A stretch of 64,000 bases of DNA from Achromobacter deleyi (GTDB lineage Bacteria; Pseudomonadota; Gammaproteobacteria; Burkholderiales; Burkholderiaceae_B). Position numbers and translations under genes: made by a program. Below are positions 1 to 8,225 of the stretch, piece after piece. The notes under the pieces are model-generated. The model did not search any database. It saw only the letters and a program-made list of their open reading frames with translations, and was not told where the DNA came from. The stretch lies in the NCBI RefSeq assembly GCF_016127315.1, contig NZ_CP065997.1, positions 6,758,001 to 6,822,000 on the forward strand. The letters run 5' to 3'. Positions within the stretch are counted from its first letter, which is position 1; each line of letters begins with the position of its first letter.

Positions 1-106
1 CGGCCTCGGTCACCACCACGGCGACCTCGATGATGCGCTCTTTCTCAGGGTCCAGGCCGGTCATTTCCATGTCGAGCCAGACCAGGCGGTTTTCGTTCAC
101 AGCCAT
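1..106 (-). CDS. orn: Oligoribonuclease, N-terminal fragment (cut by window edge)
   Basis: The first 35 codons of a minus-strand gene that continues beyond base 1. The reading begins [20 protein letters not shown], the Exo I motif region (DxE) of the DEDDh 3'-5' exoribonuclease Orn, which degrades 2-5 nt RNA and pGpG to mononucleotides in the cytoplasm. The ATG is at 104-106. It is divergent from the M48 peptidase gene, a common orn neighbourhood in Bordetella/Burkholderia. Only the N-terminus is visible, so the rest of the active site cannot be checked, but the start is highly characteristic. Confidence 0.9.
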   Translation of the reverse strand, partial: MAVNENRLVWLDMEMTGLDPEKERIIEVAVVVTEA

Positions 107-182
107 ATAATTTGCCTATAAAAGACGCGATTTTCAAACCCGCGATTTTCGCACATACCCATTTGAGCCGGCCGCATTGCCC

Positions 183-1433
183 ATGTTCACATTGCTGTTC
201 GTTGCCTTCCTGCTGACCGATATCGCCGTGCGCATGTGGCTGGCCAGTCGCCAGATCCGCCACGTGGCGCGCCATCGCGACCAGGTGCCGCCGGAATTTT
301 CCCACCGGATCGGCCTGGCGAGCCATCAGCGCGCCGCCGATTACACGGTCGCCCGGGTCAGGCTGGGCATGTTCGAACGCACCTATGACGCCATCCTGCT
401 GATCTGCCTGACGCTGATGGGCGGCCTGCAGGCCATCGACCTGCTGGTAGGCCAGCTTACCAGCAACGACTTCCTGCGCCAGATGCTGTTGCTGGTGGCG
501 GTGGCGCTGCTGCTGGGGTTGCTGGGCCTGCCCTTCACGCTGTGGCGACAGTTCAAGCTGGAAGCCCGCTTCGGTTTCAACCGCATGACGCCCGAGCTGT
601 TCATCTCGGACGCGGCCAAGGGCCTGCTGGTGGCGGCGGTGCTGGGGCTGCCGCTGGCGGCCGCCGTGCTGTGGCTGATGGGCAGCGCGGGGCAATACTG
701 GTGGATCTGGGCCTGGGCGCTCTGGACCGTGTTCAACCTGGCGCTGCTGATCGTCTACCCGATGTTCATCGCCCCGCTGTTCAACAAGTTCACCCCGCTG
801 TCCGACCCCGAGCTGGCCGGCCGCATCCAGCGCCTGGCGCAGCGCTGCGGCTTCGCGCTCAGCGGCCTGTTCGTGATGGACGGCTCGCGCCGCTCGGCCC
901 ACGGCAACGCCTATTTCACCGGTTTCGGCCGCTCGCGCCGCATCGTGTTCTTCGACACGCTGCTGGCGCGCCTGAACGCCGACGAGATCGAGGCGGTGCT
1001 GGCACACGAGCTGGGCCATTTCGCCAAGCGCCACATCATCAAGCGCATCCTCTTCAGCTTCGCGGCCGCGCTGGGCTTTTTCGCCATCCTGGGCTGGGTC
1101 GCGCAGCAACCGTGGTTCTACGTGGGCCTGGGCGTGCTGCCGCAGCTGGGCGGCCGCAACGACGCCATGGCGCTGCTGTTGTTCTTCCTGGCCATTCCCG
1201 TTTTCACCTTCGTCTTCACGCCGCTGGCCAGCTGGTACTCGCGCCGCGACGAGTTCGAGGCCGACCGCTACGCGGCCGAGCAGAGCTCGCCCGACCGCCT
1301 GGTGTCCGCCCTGGTCAAGCTCTACGACGACAACGCCGCCACCCTGACTCCCGATCCCGTGCACTCCGCCTTCTACGACAGCCATCCCCCCGCCGCCGTG
1401 CGCATCCGCCACCTGACGGCGCCCGCGGCATGA
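183..1433 (+). CDS. M48 family (Ste24-type) membrane metalloprotease
   Basis: A 416-residue integral membrane zinc protease. Several hydrophobic segments (about residues 1-20, 70-120, 148-200 and 285-345) surround the zinc site HELGH at 275-279; the downstream SRRDEFEADRYA carries the third, glutamate ligand. Length and layout match the M48A CAAX-protease/Ste24 subfamily rather than the shorter HtpX. The probable role is proteolysis of membrane or membrane-associated proteins; the substrate is unknown. The ATG at 183 is used; an in-frame TTG at 177 would add two residues. The stop overlaps the rsgA start (ATGA), so the two genes are probably translationally coupled. Confidence 0.9.
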   Translation: MFTLLFVAFLLTDIAVRMWLASRQIRHVARHRDQVPPEFSHRIGLASHQRAADYTVARVRLGMFERTYDAILLICLTLMGGLQAIDLLVGQLTSNDFLRQMLLLVAVALLLGLLGLPFTLWRQFKLEARFGFNRMTPELFISDAAKGLLVAAVLGLPLAAAVLWLMGSAGQYWWIWAWALWTVFNLALLIVYPMFIAPLFNKFTPLSDPELAGRIQRLAQRCGFALSGLFVMDGSRRSAHGNAYFTGFGRSRRIVFFDTLLARLNADEIEAVLAHELGHFAKRHIIKRILFSFAAALGFFAILGWVAQQPWFYVGLGVLPQLGGRNDAMALLLFFLAIPVFTFVFTPLASWYSRRDEFEADRYAAEQSSPDRLVSALVKLYDDNAATLTPDPVHSAFYDSHPPAAVRIRHLTAPAA

Positions 1434-2392
1434 GCATGAACGACCGGAACAAGGCCGCCTTCCAGGACGCGCCCCAAGGCAGCGCGCCCGCCAACGCCGC
1501 CAACGAAGGCCGCATCATCGCGGCGCACGGCCGCCACTACACCGTCGAGCTGGCCGATGGCAGCCTGCGCAAGTGCTTTCCGCGCGGCAAGAAGGCCGGC
1601 GCCGCCGTCGGCGACCGCGTCCGCATCACGCCCCAAGGCCAGGACGAAGGCGCCATCGACGCGATCCTGCCGCGGCGCAACCTGCTGTACCGCTCCGATG
1701 AAATGCGGTCCAAGCAATTCGCGTCAAACGTGGACCAGTTGCTGATCGTCGTGGCGGTGCAGCCGACCTTCTCCGACGATCTCACCGGCCGCGCGCTGGC
1801 CGGCGCCTGGAGCGCCGGCATCGAGCCGCTGATCATCCTGAACAAGACCGACATCGCCGACGCGCTGACCGCAGCCCGCGCCCGCCTGGCGCCGATCGCC
1901 GCACTGGGCGTGGACATCATCGAACTGAGCGCGCTGGAACCCGAAAAGGTCCACACGCTGCTGGCGCCGCGCCTGGCCGGCCGCACCAACCTGCTGCTGG
2001 GGCAGAGCGGCATGGGCAAGTCGACGCTGCTGAACGCGCTGGTGCCGGACGCCGCCGCGCCCACCCGCGAGCATTCGACGGCGCTGGACATGGGCAAGCA
2101 CACCACCACCAGCACCCGTCTCTATCACCTGCCCGCGCCGGGCGGCGACCTGATCGACTCGCCGGGCTTCCAGGCCTTCGGCCTGCAGCACCTGAGCCGC
2201 GAGGACATCATCCGCGGTTTTCCGGAGTTCACCCAGCCGATCGAGTCGTGCCGTTTCTACAACTGCACCCATCGCCACGAGCCGGGCTGCGGCGTGGTCG
2301 CGGCGCTGGACGCGGGCGCGATCGATCCGGCGCGCTATGCGCTGTACCTGCGCATCCTGGACGAGAACCTGGCGGGACAGCAACGGTATTGA
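1430..2392 (+). CDS. rsgA: Ribosome small-subunit-dependent GTPase RsgA
   Basis: A 320-residue circularly permuted GTPase that acts late in 30S subunit maturation. An N-terminal OB-fold is followed by the permuted motif order G4 (NKTD, 138-141), G1 (GQSGMGKS, 191-198) and G3 (DSPG, 243-246). The C-terminal zinc-binding motif is C274, C279, H281 and C287. All diagnostic residues are intact and the length is normal. The start overlaps the stop of the upstream M48 protease by 4 nt. In-frame codons continue far upstream but belong to a shadow of the protease gene. Confidence 0.96.
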   Translation: MSMNDRNKAAFQDAPQGSAPANAANEGRIIAAHGRHYTVELADGSLRKCFPRGKKAGAAVGDRVRITPQGQDEGAIDAILPRRNLLYRSDEMRSKQFASNVDQLLIVVAVQPTFSDDLTGRALAGAWSAGIEPLIILNKTDIADALTAARARLAPIAALGVDIIELSALEPEKVHTLLAPRLAGRTNLLLGQSGMGKSTLLNALVPDAAAPTREHSTALDMGKHTTTSTRLYHLPAPGGDLIDSPGFQAFGLQHLSREDIIRGFPEFTQPIESCRFYNCTHRHEPGCGVVAALDAGAIDPARYALYLRILDENLAGQQRY

Positions 2393-2444
2393 GGGGCCCG
2401 CCTGGCGGCGGCTGGCCGGCGCGGCGATCCGCGCGCCAGCCGTA

Positions 2445-3176
2445 TCAACGCGGCTGGAAGCCGTTGCGCAACAGGTGATAGAGGTTGCGCAGCATGCCGG
2501 CCGTGGCGCCCCAGATGAAGTGCCTGCCATACGGCATACCGTAATAGTGGCGCACCCGGCCATCCTCGAGCCGCGCCTCGTACAGGCGGTGATTGGCCGG
2601 ATCCATCAGGAACGACAGCGGCACCTCGAACACCTCGGCCACCTCGAACGCGTCCGGCGCCAGCTGGAAGCCGGGGGTCACCAGCGACACCACGGGAATG
2701 ATCGAGAAACCCGTGGCGGTCAGGTACGGCGGCATGCTGCCCAGCACCTCGACGTGGTTGGCCGGCAGCCCGGTTTCCTCGTGCGCCTCGCGCAGGGCGG
2801 CGTCGATCGGGGTGGCGTCGCTGGTCTCGATGCGGCCGCCCGGAAAACTGATCTGGCCGGCGTGGTCGTGCAGGTGGGCCGCGCGCTGGGTCAGCATGAT
2901 GTGCACGCCGTTCTCGCGGGTCACCAGCGGAATCAGCACGGCCGCCGGCACCGGCGCGCCTTCGCGGCCGGGATAGCGCAGGTCGTTGTCGCGCGACAGC
3001 TCGAGCGTCCAGGTGGCAGGCTGGCTGAGCGTGCCGCGCAGCTGGTCGGGCGTGAGCAGGCCGGACGGCACCGCCAGCAGGGAATCGTTGGCGACGACCC
3101 AGGGTTGCGACGCCGGATCGAATCCGGGACGCGCCAATGGCCGTCGTGGCCGAGCGGAAGACGAGGAATCAGACAT
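2445..3176 (-). CDS. Nudix hydrolase, CoA diphosphatase type
   Basis: A 243-residue Nudix protein. LTQRAAHLHDHAGQISFPGG is the UPF0035/CoA-pyrophosphatase signature, directly followed by the Nudix box with REAHEETG as the metal-binding core. By family it hydrolyses CoA and CoA derivatives to 3',5'-ADP and phosphopantetheine. The ATG at 3176 (MSDSSSS) is preferred; an in-frame TTG at 3188 lies against the rplS terminator and is less likely. The gene is convergent with rsgA and just downstream of rplS. The N-terminal 25 residues are Ser/Arg/Pro-rich and poorly conserved in appearance. Confidence 0.88.
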   Translation of the reverse strand: MSDSSSSARPRRPLARPGFDPASQPWVVANDSLLAVPSGLLTPDQLRGTLSQPATWTLELSRDNDLRYPGREGAPVPAAVLIPLVTRENGVHIMLTQRAAHLHDHAGQISFPGGRIETSDATPIDAALREAHEETGLPANHVEVLGSMPPYLTATGFSIIPVVSLVTPGFQLAPDAFEVAEVFEVPLSFLMDPANHRLYEARLEDGRVRHYYGMPYGRHFIWGATAGMLRNLYHLLRNGFQPR

Positions 3177-3192
3177 TCGGCTTTTCAAAAAG

Positions 3193-3220
3193 AAAAAGGC
3201 ACCCTCGCAGGTGCCTTTTT
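3193..3220 (-). terminator. Intrinsic terminator of rplS
   Basis: A perfect inverted repeat, AAAAAGGCACC (3193-3203) and GGTGCCTTTTT (3210-3220) with a 6-nt loop, giving a hairpin with T-runs on both strands. It lies 80 bp after the rplS stop and immediately before the Nudix gene. Confidence 0.85.
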
Positions 3221-3299
3221 AACCCGGAAACCCGTGCCGAACGAAAACGCTGGATGGCGTGTGCGTCCGACACTGGTAGGGCCGTGTGCCGATAAGCGA

Positions 3300-3680
3300 T
3301 CAAGCCGCCGAGGCTTGCTTGCTGACCAGCTTTTCCTTGATACGCGCCGACTTGCCCGAGCGGTTGCGCAGGTAGTACAGCTTGGCGCGGCGCACGTCGC
3401 CGCGGCGCTTGACTTCGATGCCGGCGATTTGCGGCGAGTACAGCTGGAACGTACGTTCCACGGCTTCACCCGACGAAATCTTGCGCACGGTGAACGCGGA
3501 GTTCAGGCCGCGGTTGCGCTTGGCGATCACGACGCCTTCGAAAGCCTGCACGCGCTTGCGGGTGCCTTCAACGACGTTCACGCTCACGATGACGGTGTCA
3601 CCGGGAGCAAATTCAGGCTTGGCTTGGCCGCCGGTCAGGCGGGCAATCTCTTCCTGTTCCAGGATAGCGATAAGGTTCAT
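3300..3680 (-). CDS. rplS: 50S ribosomal protein L19
   Basis: A 126-residue L19, recognised from the N-terminal [11 protein letters not shown], the central [21 protein letters not shown] and the C-terminal [21 protein letters not shown]. It sits at the 30S-50S interface in E. coli-type ribosomes. An AGGAG sits a few bases before the ATG. L19 is usually the last gene of rpsP-rimM-trmD-rplS, but here the upstream neighbour is a divergent EamA exporter, so rplS must use its own promoter. The codon use is that of a highly expressed gene. The C-terminus ends in a short Lys/Ala tail. Confidence 0.97.
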   Translation of the reverse strand: MNLIAILEQEEIARLTGGQAKPEFAPGDTVIVSVNVVEGTRKRVQAFEGVVIAKRNRGLNSAFTVRKISSGEAVERTFQLYSPQIAGIEVKRRGDVRRAKLYYLRNRSGKSARIKEKLVSKQASAA

Positions 3681-3803
3681 TGAGAACTCCTAGATCATCA
3701 TGCCTTTGCGGACTAAAAACTTTGCCGTTCGATGTTGTTCACGCCTGCCAAAAAAGGCCAGGCCATGTACCGCAAGCAGAGGATGAGATTTGGCAAACCA
3801 ATG

Positions 3804-3809
3804 ATTCTA
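3804..3809 (-). promoter_or_regulatory. Candidate -10 element for rplS
   Basis: On the minus strand this reads TAGAAT, about 120 bp upstream of the rplS ATG, in the only AT-rich stretch between rplS and the divergent EamA gene. No convincing -35 hexamer is seen at 16-18 bp, so this is tentative. Confidence 0.3.
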
Positions 3810-3913
3810 CACCAAAAATTGGCCGACGCCTCAGGTAACATGGCGCCCTGCCCGCGGGTTTGCGGTACCCTAGCGGTTTCTGTAACAAACACGTCATCAG
3901 ACGCTGTTCCCTC

Positions 3914-4786
3914 ATGTCGTATTCGTCCCTGTTATTGGTCGTCCTGGCGGCGATGGCCCACGCAACGTGGAATCTGCTCGCCAAGCGCGCGGCCATGGTG
4001 GGCGCTCCCTTCGTCTTCGCCTATGGGCTGTGCGCCTCGGTGCTGTACGCGCCGTGGGTCGTGTGGGTGCTGCTGCATGACGGCATGACCTGGACCTGGC
4101 CGGTGGTCGGGGCGATCCTGACTTCCAGCCTGTTGCATCTGGGCTACAGCCTGTGCCTGCAACGCGGCTATCAGGTCGCGGACCTGTCGGTGGTGTATCC
4201 GATCGCCCGCGGCACGGGCCCCCTGCTCTCGACCACCGGCGCTTTCCTGCTGCTGCGCGAACCGGCCACCACTACCGGCATCGCCGGCATGCTGTGCGTC
4301 GTGATCGGCGTGCTGCTGATCGCCACCCAGGGACGGCTGTCGATCTTCCGCAACGCCCAGGCCTGGGTGGGCGTGCGCTGGGGCATGGTGATCGGCCTGT
4401 TCATCGCCGCTTACACCGTGGTGGACGCCTATGGCGTGAAAGTGCTGCTGATCAGCCCGGTGCTGTTCGACTGGTTCACCTGTGTCACCCGCACCGCCAT
4501 GATGACGCCACACATGGTGAAGCGCCGCGCCCAGGCGTGGGAGCTGATGCGCGGCCACTGGCACCTGGCCCTGGCGGTGGGCCTGCTGTCGCCGCTGGGC
4601 TACATCCTGGTGCTGTATGCGCTGCGCAACGGCGCGCCGCTGAGCCTGGTGGCGCCGGCGCGGGAAATGTCGATGATGCTGGGCACGCTGGCAGGCATGT
4701 TCCTGCTGCGTGAGAAAGTCGGCCCCGGCCGCCTGGCGGGCTGCCTGTCGATCCTGGCGGGCGTGGTGCTGCTGGGTTCGACCTGA
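3914..4786 (+). CDS. EamA/DMT-family transporter
   Basis: A 290-residue membrane protein with about ten hydrophobic segments arranged as two EamA repeats. The first is around residues 1-130 (containing HATWNLLAKRA and LSVVYPIARGTGPLL), the second around residues 150-288 (ending LAGCLSILAGVVLLGS). Such drug/metabolite transporters export amino acids or other metabolites; the substrate cannot be told from sequence. The start at 3914 (MSYSSLLLVVL) opens directly into the first membrane helix; an upstream in-frame TTG at 3860 would add 18 non-hydrophobic residues and is unlikely. Divergent from rplS. Confidence 0.85.
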   Translation: MSYSSLLLVVLAAMAHATWNLLAKRAAMVGAPFVFAYGLCASVLYAPWVVWVLLHDGMTWTWPVVGAILTSSLLHLGYSLCLQRGYQVADLSVVYPIARGTGPLLSTTGAFLLLREPATTTGIAGMLCVVIGVLLIATQGRLSIFRNAQAWVGVRWGMVIGLFIAAYTVVDAYGVKVLLISPVLFDWFTCVTRTAMMTPHMVKRRAQAWELMRGHWHLALAVGLLSPLGYILVLYALRNGAPLSLVAPAREMSMMLGTLAGMFLLREKVGPGRLAGCLSILAGVVLLGST

Positions 4787-4796
4787 CGCCCTGCCC

Positions 4797-5258
4797 TCAA
4801 AAGCCGCCGGCCACGCCCAGCCACATCAGAGCGGGAATCATCGCGCCCCACGCCAGCACCAGCACCACGTCCAGCACCATGCTTTTCACGCTGACCTGAT
4901 CCGACACGGGTTCGACCGTGGCATTGCCCAGGCTGCGCTCGCGCGGCGCCTGGACGGCATTGCCAACCGGCACGGCGTCGGCCGCGGCCGGCGGAAACGG
5001 CCACCGGCCCGGCAGCGTCCCCGACCGCTTGCGCGGCTCGACTTGCGCGGACGTCGCCACGCCGCCGGCGGCGGGAACCGAAAGATCGATGGACGCGGCG
5101 CCATTCGCATGGCCGACCGCCGGCGCGGCCGACCAGGGCATGGCCAGCCCCGTGAAACGGGCATAGACGGCACGGGCGCGCTGCGCCGCGCGGCGCAGCG
5201 GGGTCAGGGAAACGGCGGCGAGATCATCCGGCAGGACGGAGAGTTGAGCGGTGTTCAT
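4797..5258 (-). CDS. Hypothetical protein with C-terminal membrane segment
   Basis: A 153-residue protein that I do not recognise. It starts MNTAQLSVLPDDLAAVSLTP and has an Ala/Pro-rich middle of low complexity. A single hydrophobic segment near the C-terminus (about residues 125-150, SMVLDVVLVLAWGAMIPALMWLGVAG) would make it a tail-anchored membrane protein with its bulk in the cytoplasm. A good AGGAG precedes the ATG, which supports translation. It lies just upstream of the radical SAM gene in the opposite sense of travel (convergent with EamA). No enzymatic motif is visible. The reading frame has the expected third-position GC bias. Confidence 0.6.
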   Translation of the reverse strand: MNTAQLSVLPDDLAAVSLTPLRRAAQRARAVYARFTGLAMPWSAAPAVGHANGAASIDLSVPAAGGVATSAQVEPRKRSGTLPGRWPFPPAAADAVPVGNAVQAPRERSLGNATVEPVSDQVSVKSMVLDVVLVLAWGAMIPALMWLGVAGGF

Positions 5259-5330
5259 GAGGAACTCCTAGTAACGCGGTCAAGAACCGCGGCAACGCGC
5301 CGCGGCGGCAACCCACGGCCGGGCCGTGGG

Positions 5331-6671
5331 TCAATCGAACAACGACAATTGCCCGGCGACCATGGCGCGCAATTGGCGCGCGCCGCGCCCGTAGGCGCCG
5401 GCAACCGGCAAGGCACTGGCAAAAGGGACCCCTGAAGACGCTTTCGCGCCAGCCGGGGATGGGAAAACGGGGGCACCGGCGGCGGCCGGCGAGAACAAGG
5501 CGGCGGAACCACCGGCGGGCGCCGGCGGCTGGAAACGGTCGCAGTCGAGCGCCAGCCGATGGCGGTTCAGGCCGAGCTTGCGGGTGGCCACGGCGAAGCG
5601 CTGGCGCAGCAGGTCGGCCCAGATGCCGGTGCCGCGCATGCGCGAACCGAAGTTGGGGTCATTGCGGCGGCCGTTGCGCAGGTCTTCGATGCGATGGAGC
5701 ACGCGCTGGGCGCGATCCGGGTAGTGGGCGTTGAGCCAGTCCTCGAACAGGGTTTTGACTTCCCACGGCAGGCGGATGACGGTGTAACTGGCGTAGTGCG
5801 CGCCCGCCGCCTTGGATTCCTGCAGGATGTGTTCCATGGCGTCATCGTTGATGAACGGGATCACGGGCGCCACCAGCACCCCGACCGGCACCCCGGCGGC
5901 GGTCAGGTTGCGCACGGCTTCCAGGCGGCGCCAGGGGGCGGCCGCGCGCGGTTCGAGCGTGCGGGCCATATCGGCGTCCAGCGTGGTGATGCTCATGTAG
6001 ACCACCACCAGCTTGTGCTCGGCCAGCGCGGCCAGCAGGTCGAGGTCGCGGGCGACCAGGGCGTTCTTGGTGACGATGGTGACCGGATGGCGGGTTTCGA
6101 GCATCAGCTCAAGCATGCCGCGCGTCAGGCGCCAGTCGCGCTCGATGGGCTGGTAGGCATCCGTGGCCGAGCCGATGTTGATGGGCGACGGCTTGTAGCC
6201 GGGGCGGCTGATTTCCGCCCGCAGTGCCTCGACCGCGTTGGCCTTGGCCACCAGCCGGGTCTCGAAATCGAGGCCGGGGGAATAGCCCAGGTAGGAGTGG
6301 GTCGGGCGGGCGTAGCAATAGACGCAGCCGTGCTCGCAACCGCGGTAGGGATTGACGGCCACGTCGAAGGGGATGTCGGGCGAGTCATTGCGCGACAGGA
6401 TCTTGCGGGCCTCTTCGGCCGTGACGGTGGTCTTGGGGGCGGCAGGCGCCCGGCGGACGTCGGGCAGGATGGGAATGACGGAAGTATTGGGGACAGCGTC
6501 AACGAAATCAGCCGGGAGTCCCGAAGTGGACCAGCCATCGTCGACCTGCACGCGGTCATCTTTCTGGAAGCGATGCCGAACATTAGTAACCGCACCCCGA
6601 CCGCGCAAGGCGGCGGGGGCGGCAGCCGGGGACCCAGAACCGGCGGGAAAAGAATGATCGGTGCGTGCCAT
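5331..6671 (-). CDS. PA0069-family radical SAM protein (SplB-like)
   Basis: A 446-residue radical SAM enzyme. The cluster-binding motif CEHGCVYCYARP (CxxxCxxC with aromatic) follows NPYRG, the arrangement seen in the SplB-related/PA0069 family. Further family blocks include GSATDAYQPIE, VTIVTKN and VLVAPVIPFIND. The reaction is unknown; the resemblance to spore photoproduct lyase suggests, but does not prove, a nucleic-acid related role. The ATG at 6671 (MARTDHSFP) is chosen; the open frame runs upstream to 7175 inside cysN and is spurious. The C-terminal 60 residues are Ala/Pro/Gly-rich. A LexA-like half-site pair lies just upstream. Confidence 0.88.
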   Translation of the reverse strand: MARTDHSFPAGSGSPAAAPAALRGRGAVTNVRHRFQKDDRVQVDDGWSTSGLPADFVDAVPNTSVIPILPDVRRAPAAPKTTVTAEEARKILSRNDSPDIPFDVAVNPYRGCEHGCVYCYARPTHSYLGYSPGLDFETRLVAKANAVEALRAEISRPGYKPSPINIGSATDAYQPIERDWRLTRGMLELMLETRHPVTIVTKNALVARDLDLLAALAEHKLVVVYMSITTLDADMARTLEPRAAAPWRRLEAVRNLTAAGVPVGVLVAPVIPFINDDAMEHILQESKAAGAHYASYTVIRLPWEVKTLFEDWLNAHYPDRAQRVLHRIEDLRNGRRNDPNFGSRMRGTGIWADLLRQRFAVATRKLGLNRHRLALDCDRFQPPAPAGGSAALFSPAAAGAPVFPSPAGAKASSGVPFASALPVAGAYGRGARQLRAMVAGQLSLFD

Positions 6672-6678
6672 GAAACTA

Positions 6679-6694
6679 CTGTACAAAAACCCAG
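6679..6694 (-). promoter_or_regulatory. Possible LexA-like box before the radical SAM gene
   Basis: The + strand reads CTGT, 8 nt, CCAG; the SOS-box core is CTGT-N8-ACAG, so seven of eight core positions match. It begins 8 bp upstream of the radical SAM ATG. A single mismatch in the invariant ACAG half makes this uncertain. Confidence 0.25.
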
Positions 6695-6883
6695 TGGTTT
6701 TGACAAGCACCAAAAGCCTTTTCGTAAGACAGCCCCACTTTACCGCAAGACGAAGACGGCGTCCGGACAATTCGATTTCATGTTGCGATATCGCCCGAAA
6801 ACCCGCGCCACCATTGGGTTTGGAATAAAAACAACACCCCCGGGACCGGTGCAGGGCGGGCCTTTTCCACCCCGACTGGCGGT

Positions 6884-8182
6884 TTACCGAAGCATGCCCG
6901 CCGCCGCGGTCTGATGGGTGGCTTCGTCGATCAGGATGAAGGCGCCGGTGGCGGGCACATCCGCGTATCGATCGACCGCCAACGACTCGCGCGTCGTGAA
7001 CGCGACGCGACCTATGTCGTTCATGCGCAGCGTGCCTTCGGTGTTCTCCACTTCCTGCAGTTCGTGGATGTCGCGATGCGAGAGCACCGCGCGAATCTTC
7101 GCCGACGTCAGTCGCGTGCCATGCTTGAGCAGATACTTGCGCGCGGGGTTGAGCGCCTGCGCATCGAGCCAGCACAGCTCCGCCTCGAACTCGCGCGCGA
7201 CCTGCGCCGGCGCCGCCGCGTGCACGATCACGTCGCCGCGCGACACGTCGACATCGCGGTCCAGCACCAGCGTGACCGAGTCGCCCGCCACCGCTTCATC
7301 GAGCGCGCGATCGAACAGCCGCACTTCCTGCACGCGCGCCGTCACGCCCGACGGCTGCACGGTGATCTCGTCGCCGGGACGCAGCACGCCGCTGGCGATG
7401 CGGCCGGCGTAACCGCGGAAGTCATCCTTGCGGCTGCCGTCGTGACGCGCCACCCACTGCACCGGAAAGCGCAGCGGACCCGCGCCGTTGTCGCCGCTCA
7501 GTTCCAGCGATTCCAGCAGCGTCAGCAATGGCTGGCCCGAATACCACGGCGTCTTGTCCGACCGCGTCACCACGTTGTCGCCGTTCAGCGCCGACAACGG
7601 CAGCGCGTCGAAGTGCGCAATGCCGAGCTTGCCCGCCAAATCGGCGTAGGCGTCGCGGATGCGCTCGAACACGGCCGGGTCCCAATCGACCAGGTCCATC
7701 TTGTTGACCGCCACCACGATGTGGCGGATGCCCAGCAGCCGCGCGATGGTGCTGTGGCGCTTGGTCTGCGGCAGCAGCTTGCCGTCGGCGGCGCGGGTGG
7801 CGTCGATCAGGATCACGGCCACGTCGGCGGTGGACGCGCCGGTGACCATGTTGCGGGTGTACTGCTCGTGGCCGGGCGCGTCGGCGATGATGAACTTGCG
7901 CGCCGGGGTCGAGAAATAGCGGTAGGCCACGTCGATGGTAATGCCCTGCTCGCGCTCGGCCTCCAGGCCGTCGGTCAGCAGCGAGAAGTCGATGCCGCCC
8001 TCGGCCACGCGCTTGTACTTGGCGCGCGAGATGGCGTCGAGCTGGTCGGCGAACACGCCCTTGCTGTCATACAGCAGGCGGCCGATCAGCGTCGATTTGC
8101 CGTCGTCGACCGAACCCGCGGTGATCAGGCGCAGCACGCCCGTGCCGGCGCCCGAAAGAAAAGAATCGTTTACTGCGTTCAT
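6884..8182 (-). CDS. cysN: Sulfate adenylyltransferase subunit 1 (GTPase) CysN
   Basis: A 432-residue GTP-binding subunit of ATP sulfurylase, which couples GTP hydrolysis to adenosine 5'-phosphosulfate formation by CysD. It shows the P-loop GSVDDGKS (23-30), the switch II DAPGHEQYTRNM and the NKMD specificity motif, followed by EF-Tu-like beta-barrel domains. It stops at 432 residues with no APS-kinase (CysC) extension, in keeping with an APS-reducing pathway through the neighbouring cysH. It is the last gene of the sulfate operon, 43 bp after cysD. Confidence 0.96.
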   Translation of the reverse strand: MNAVNDSFLSGAGTGVLRLITAGSVDDGKSTLIGRLLYDSKGVFADQLDAISRAKYKRVAEGGIDFSLLTDGLEAEREQGITIDVAYRYFSTPARKFIIADAPGHEQYTRNMVTGASTADVAVILIDATRAADGKLLPQTKRHSTIARLLGIRHIVVAVNKMDLVDWDPAVFERIRDAYADLAGKLGIAHFDALPLSALNGDNVVTRSDKTPWYSGQPLLTLLESLELSGDNGAGPLRFPVQWVARHDGSRKDDFRGYAGRIASGVLRPGDEITVQPSGVTARVQEVRLFDRALDEAVAGDSVTLVLDRDVDVSRGDVIVHAAAPAQVAREFEAELCWLDAQALNPARKYLLKHGTRLTSAKIRAVLSHRDIHELQEVENTEGTLRMNDIGRVAFTTRESLAVDRYADVPATGAFILIDEATHQTAAAGMLR

Positions 8183-8225
8183 ATGCGTCCCCTGTCGGCC
8201 GGCCTGGCGCCGGCCACTCGTGCGA

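Noticed and set aside
45..1412. A 455-codon minus-strand frame at the window start
   Set aside because: Antisense to the M48 protease and overlapping orn; low-complexity shadow.
5312..5330. Perfect 9-bp GC hairpin just after the radical SAM stop
   Set aside because: It has no T-run on the minus strand, so it was not called as an intrinsic terminator, though it may stabilise the 3' end.
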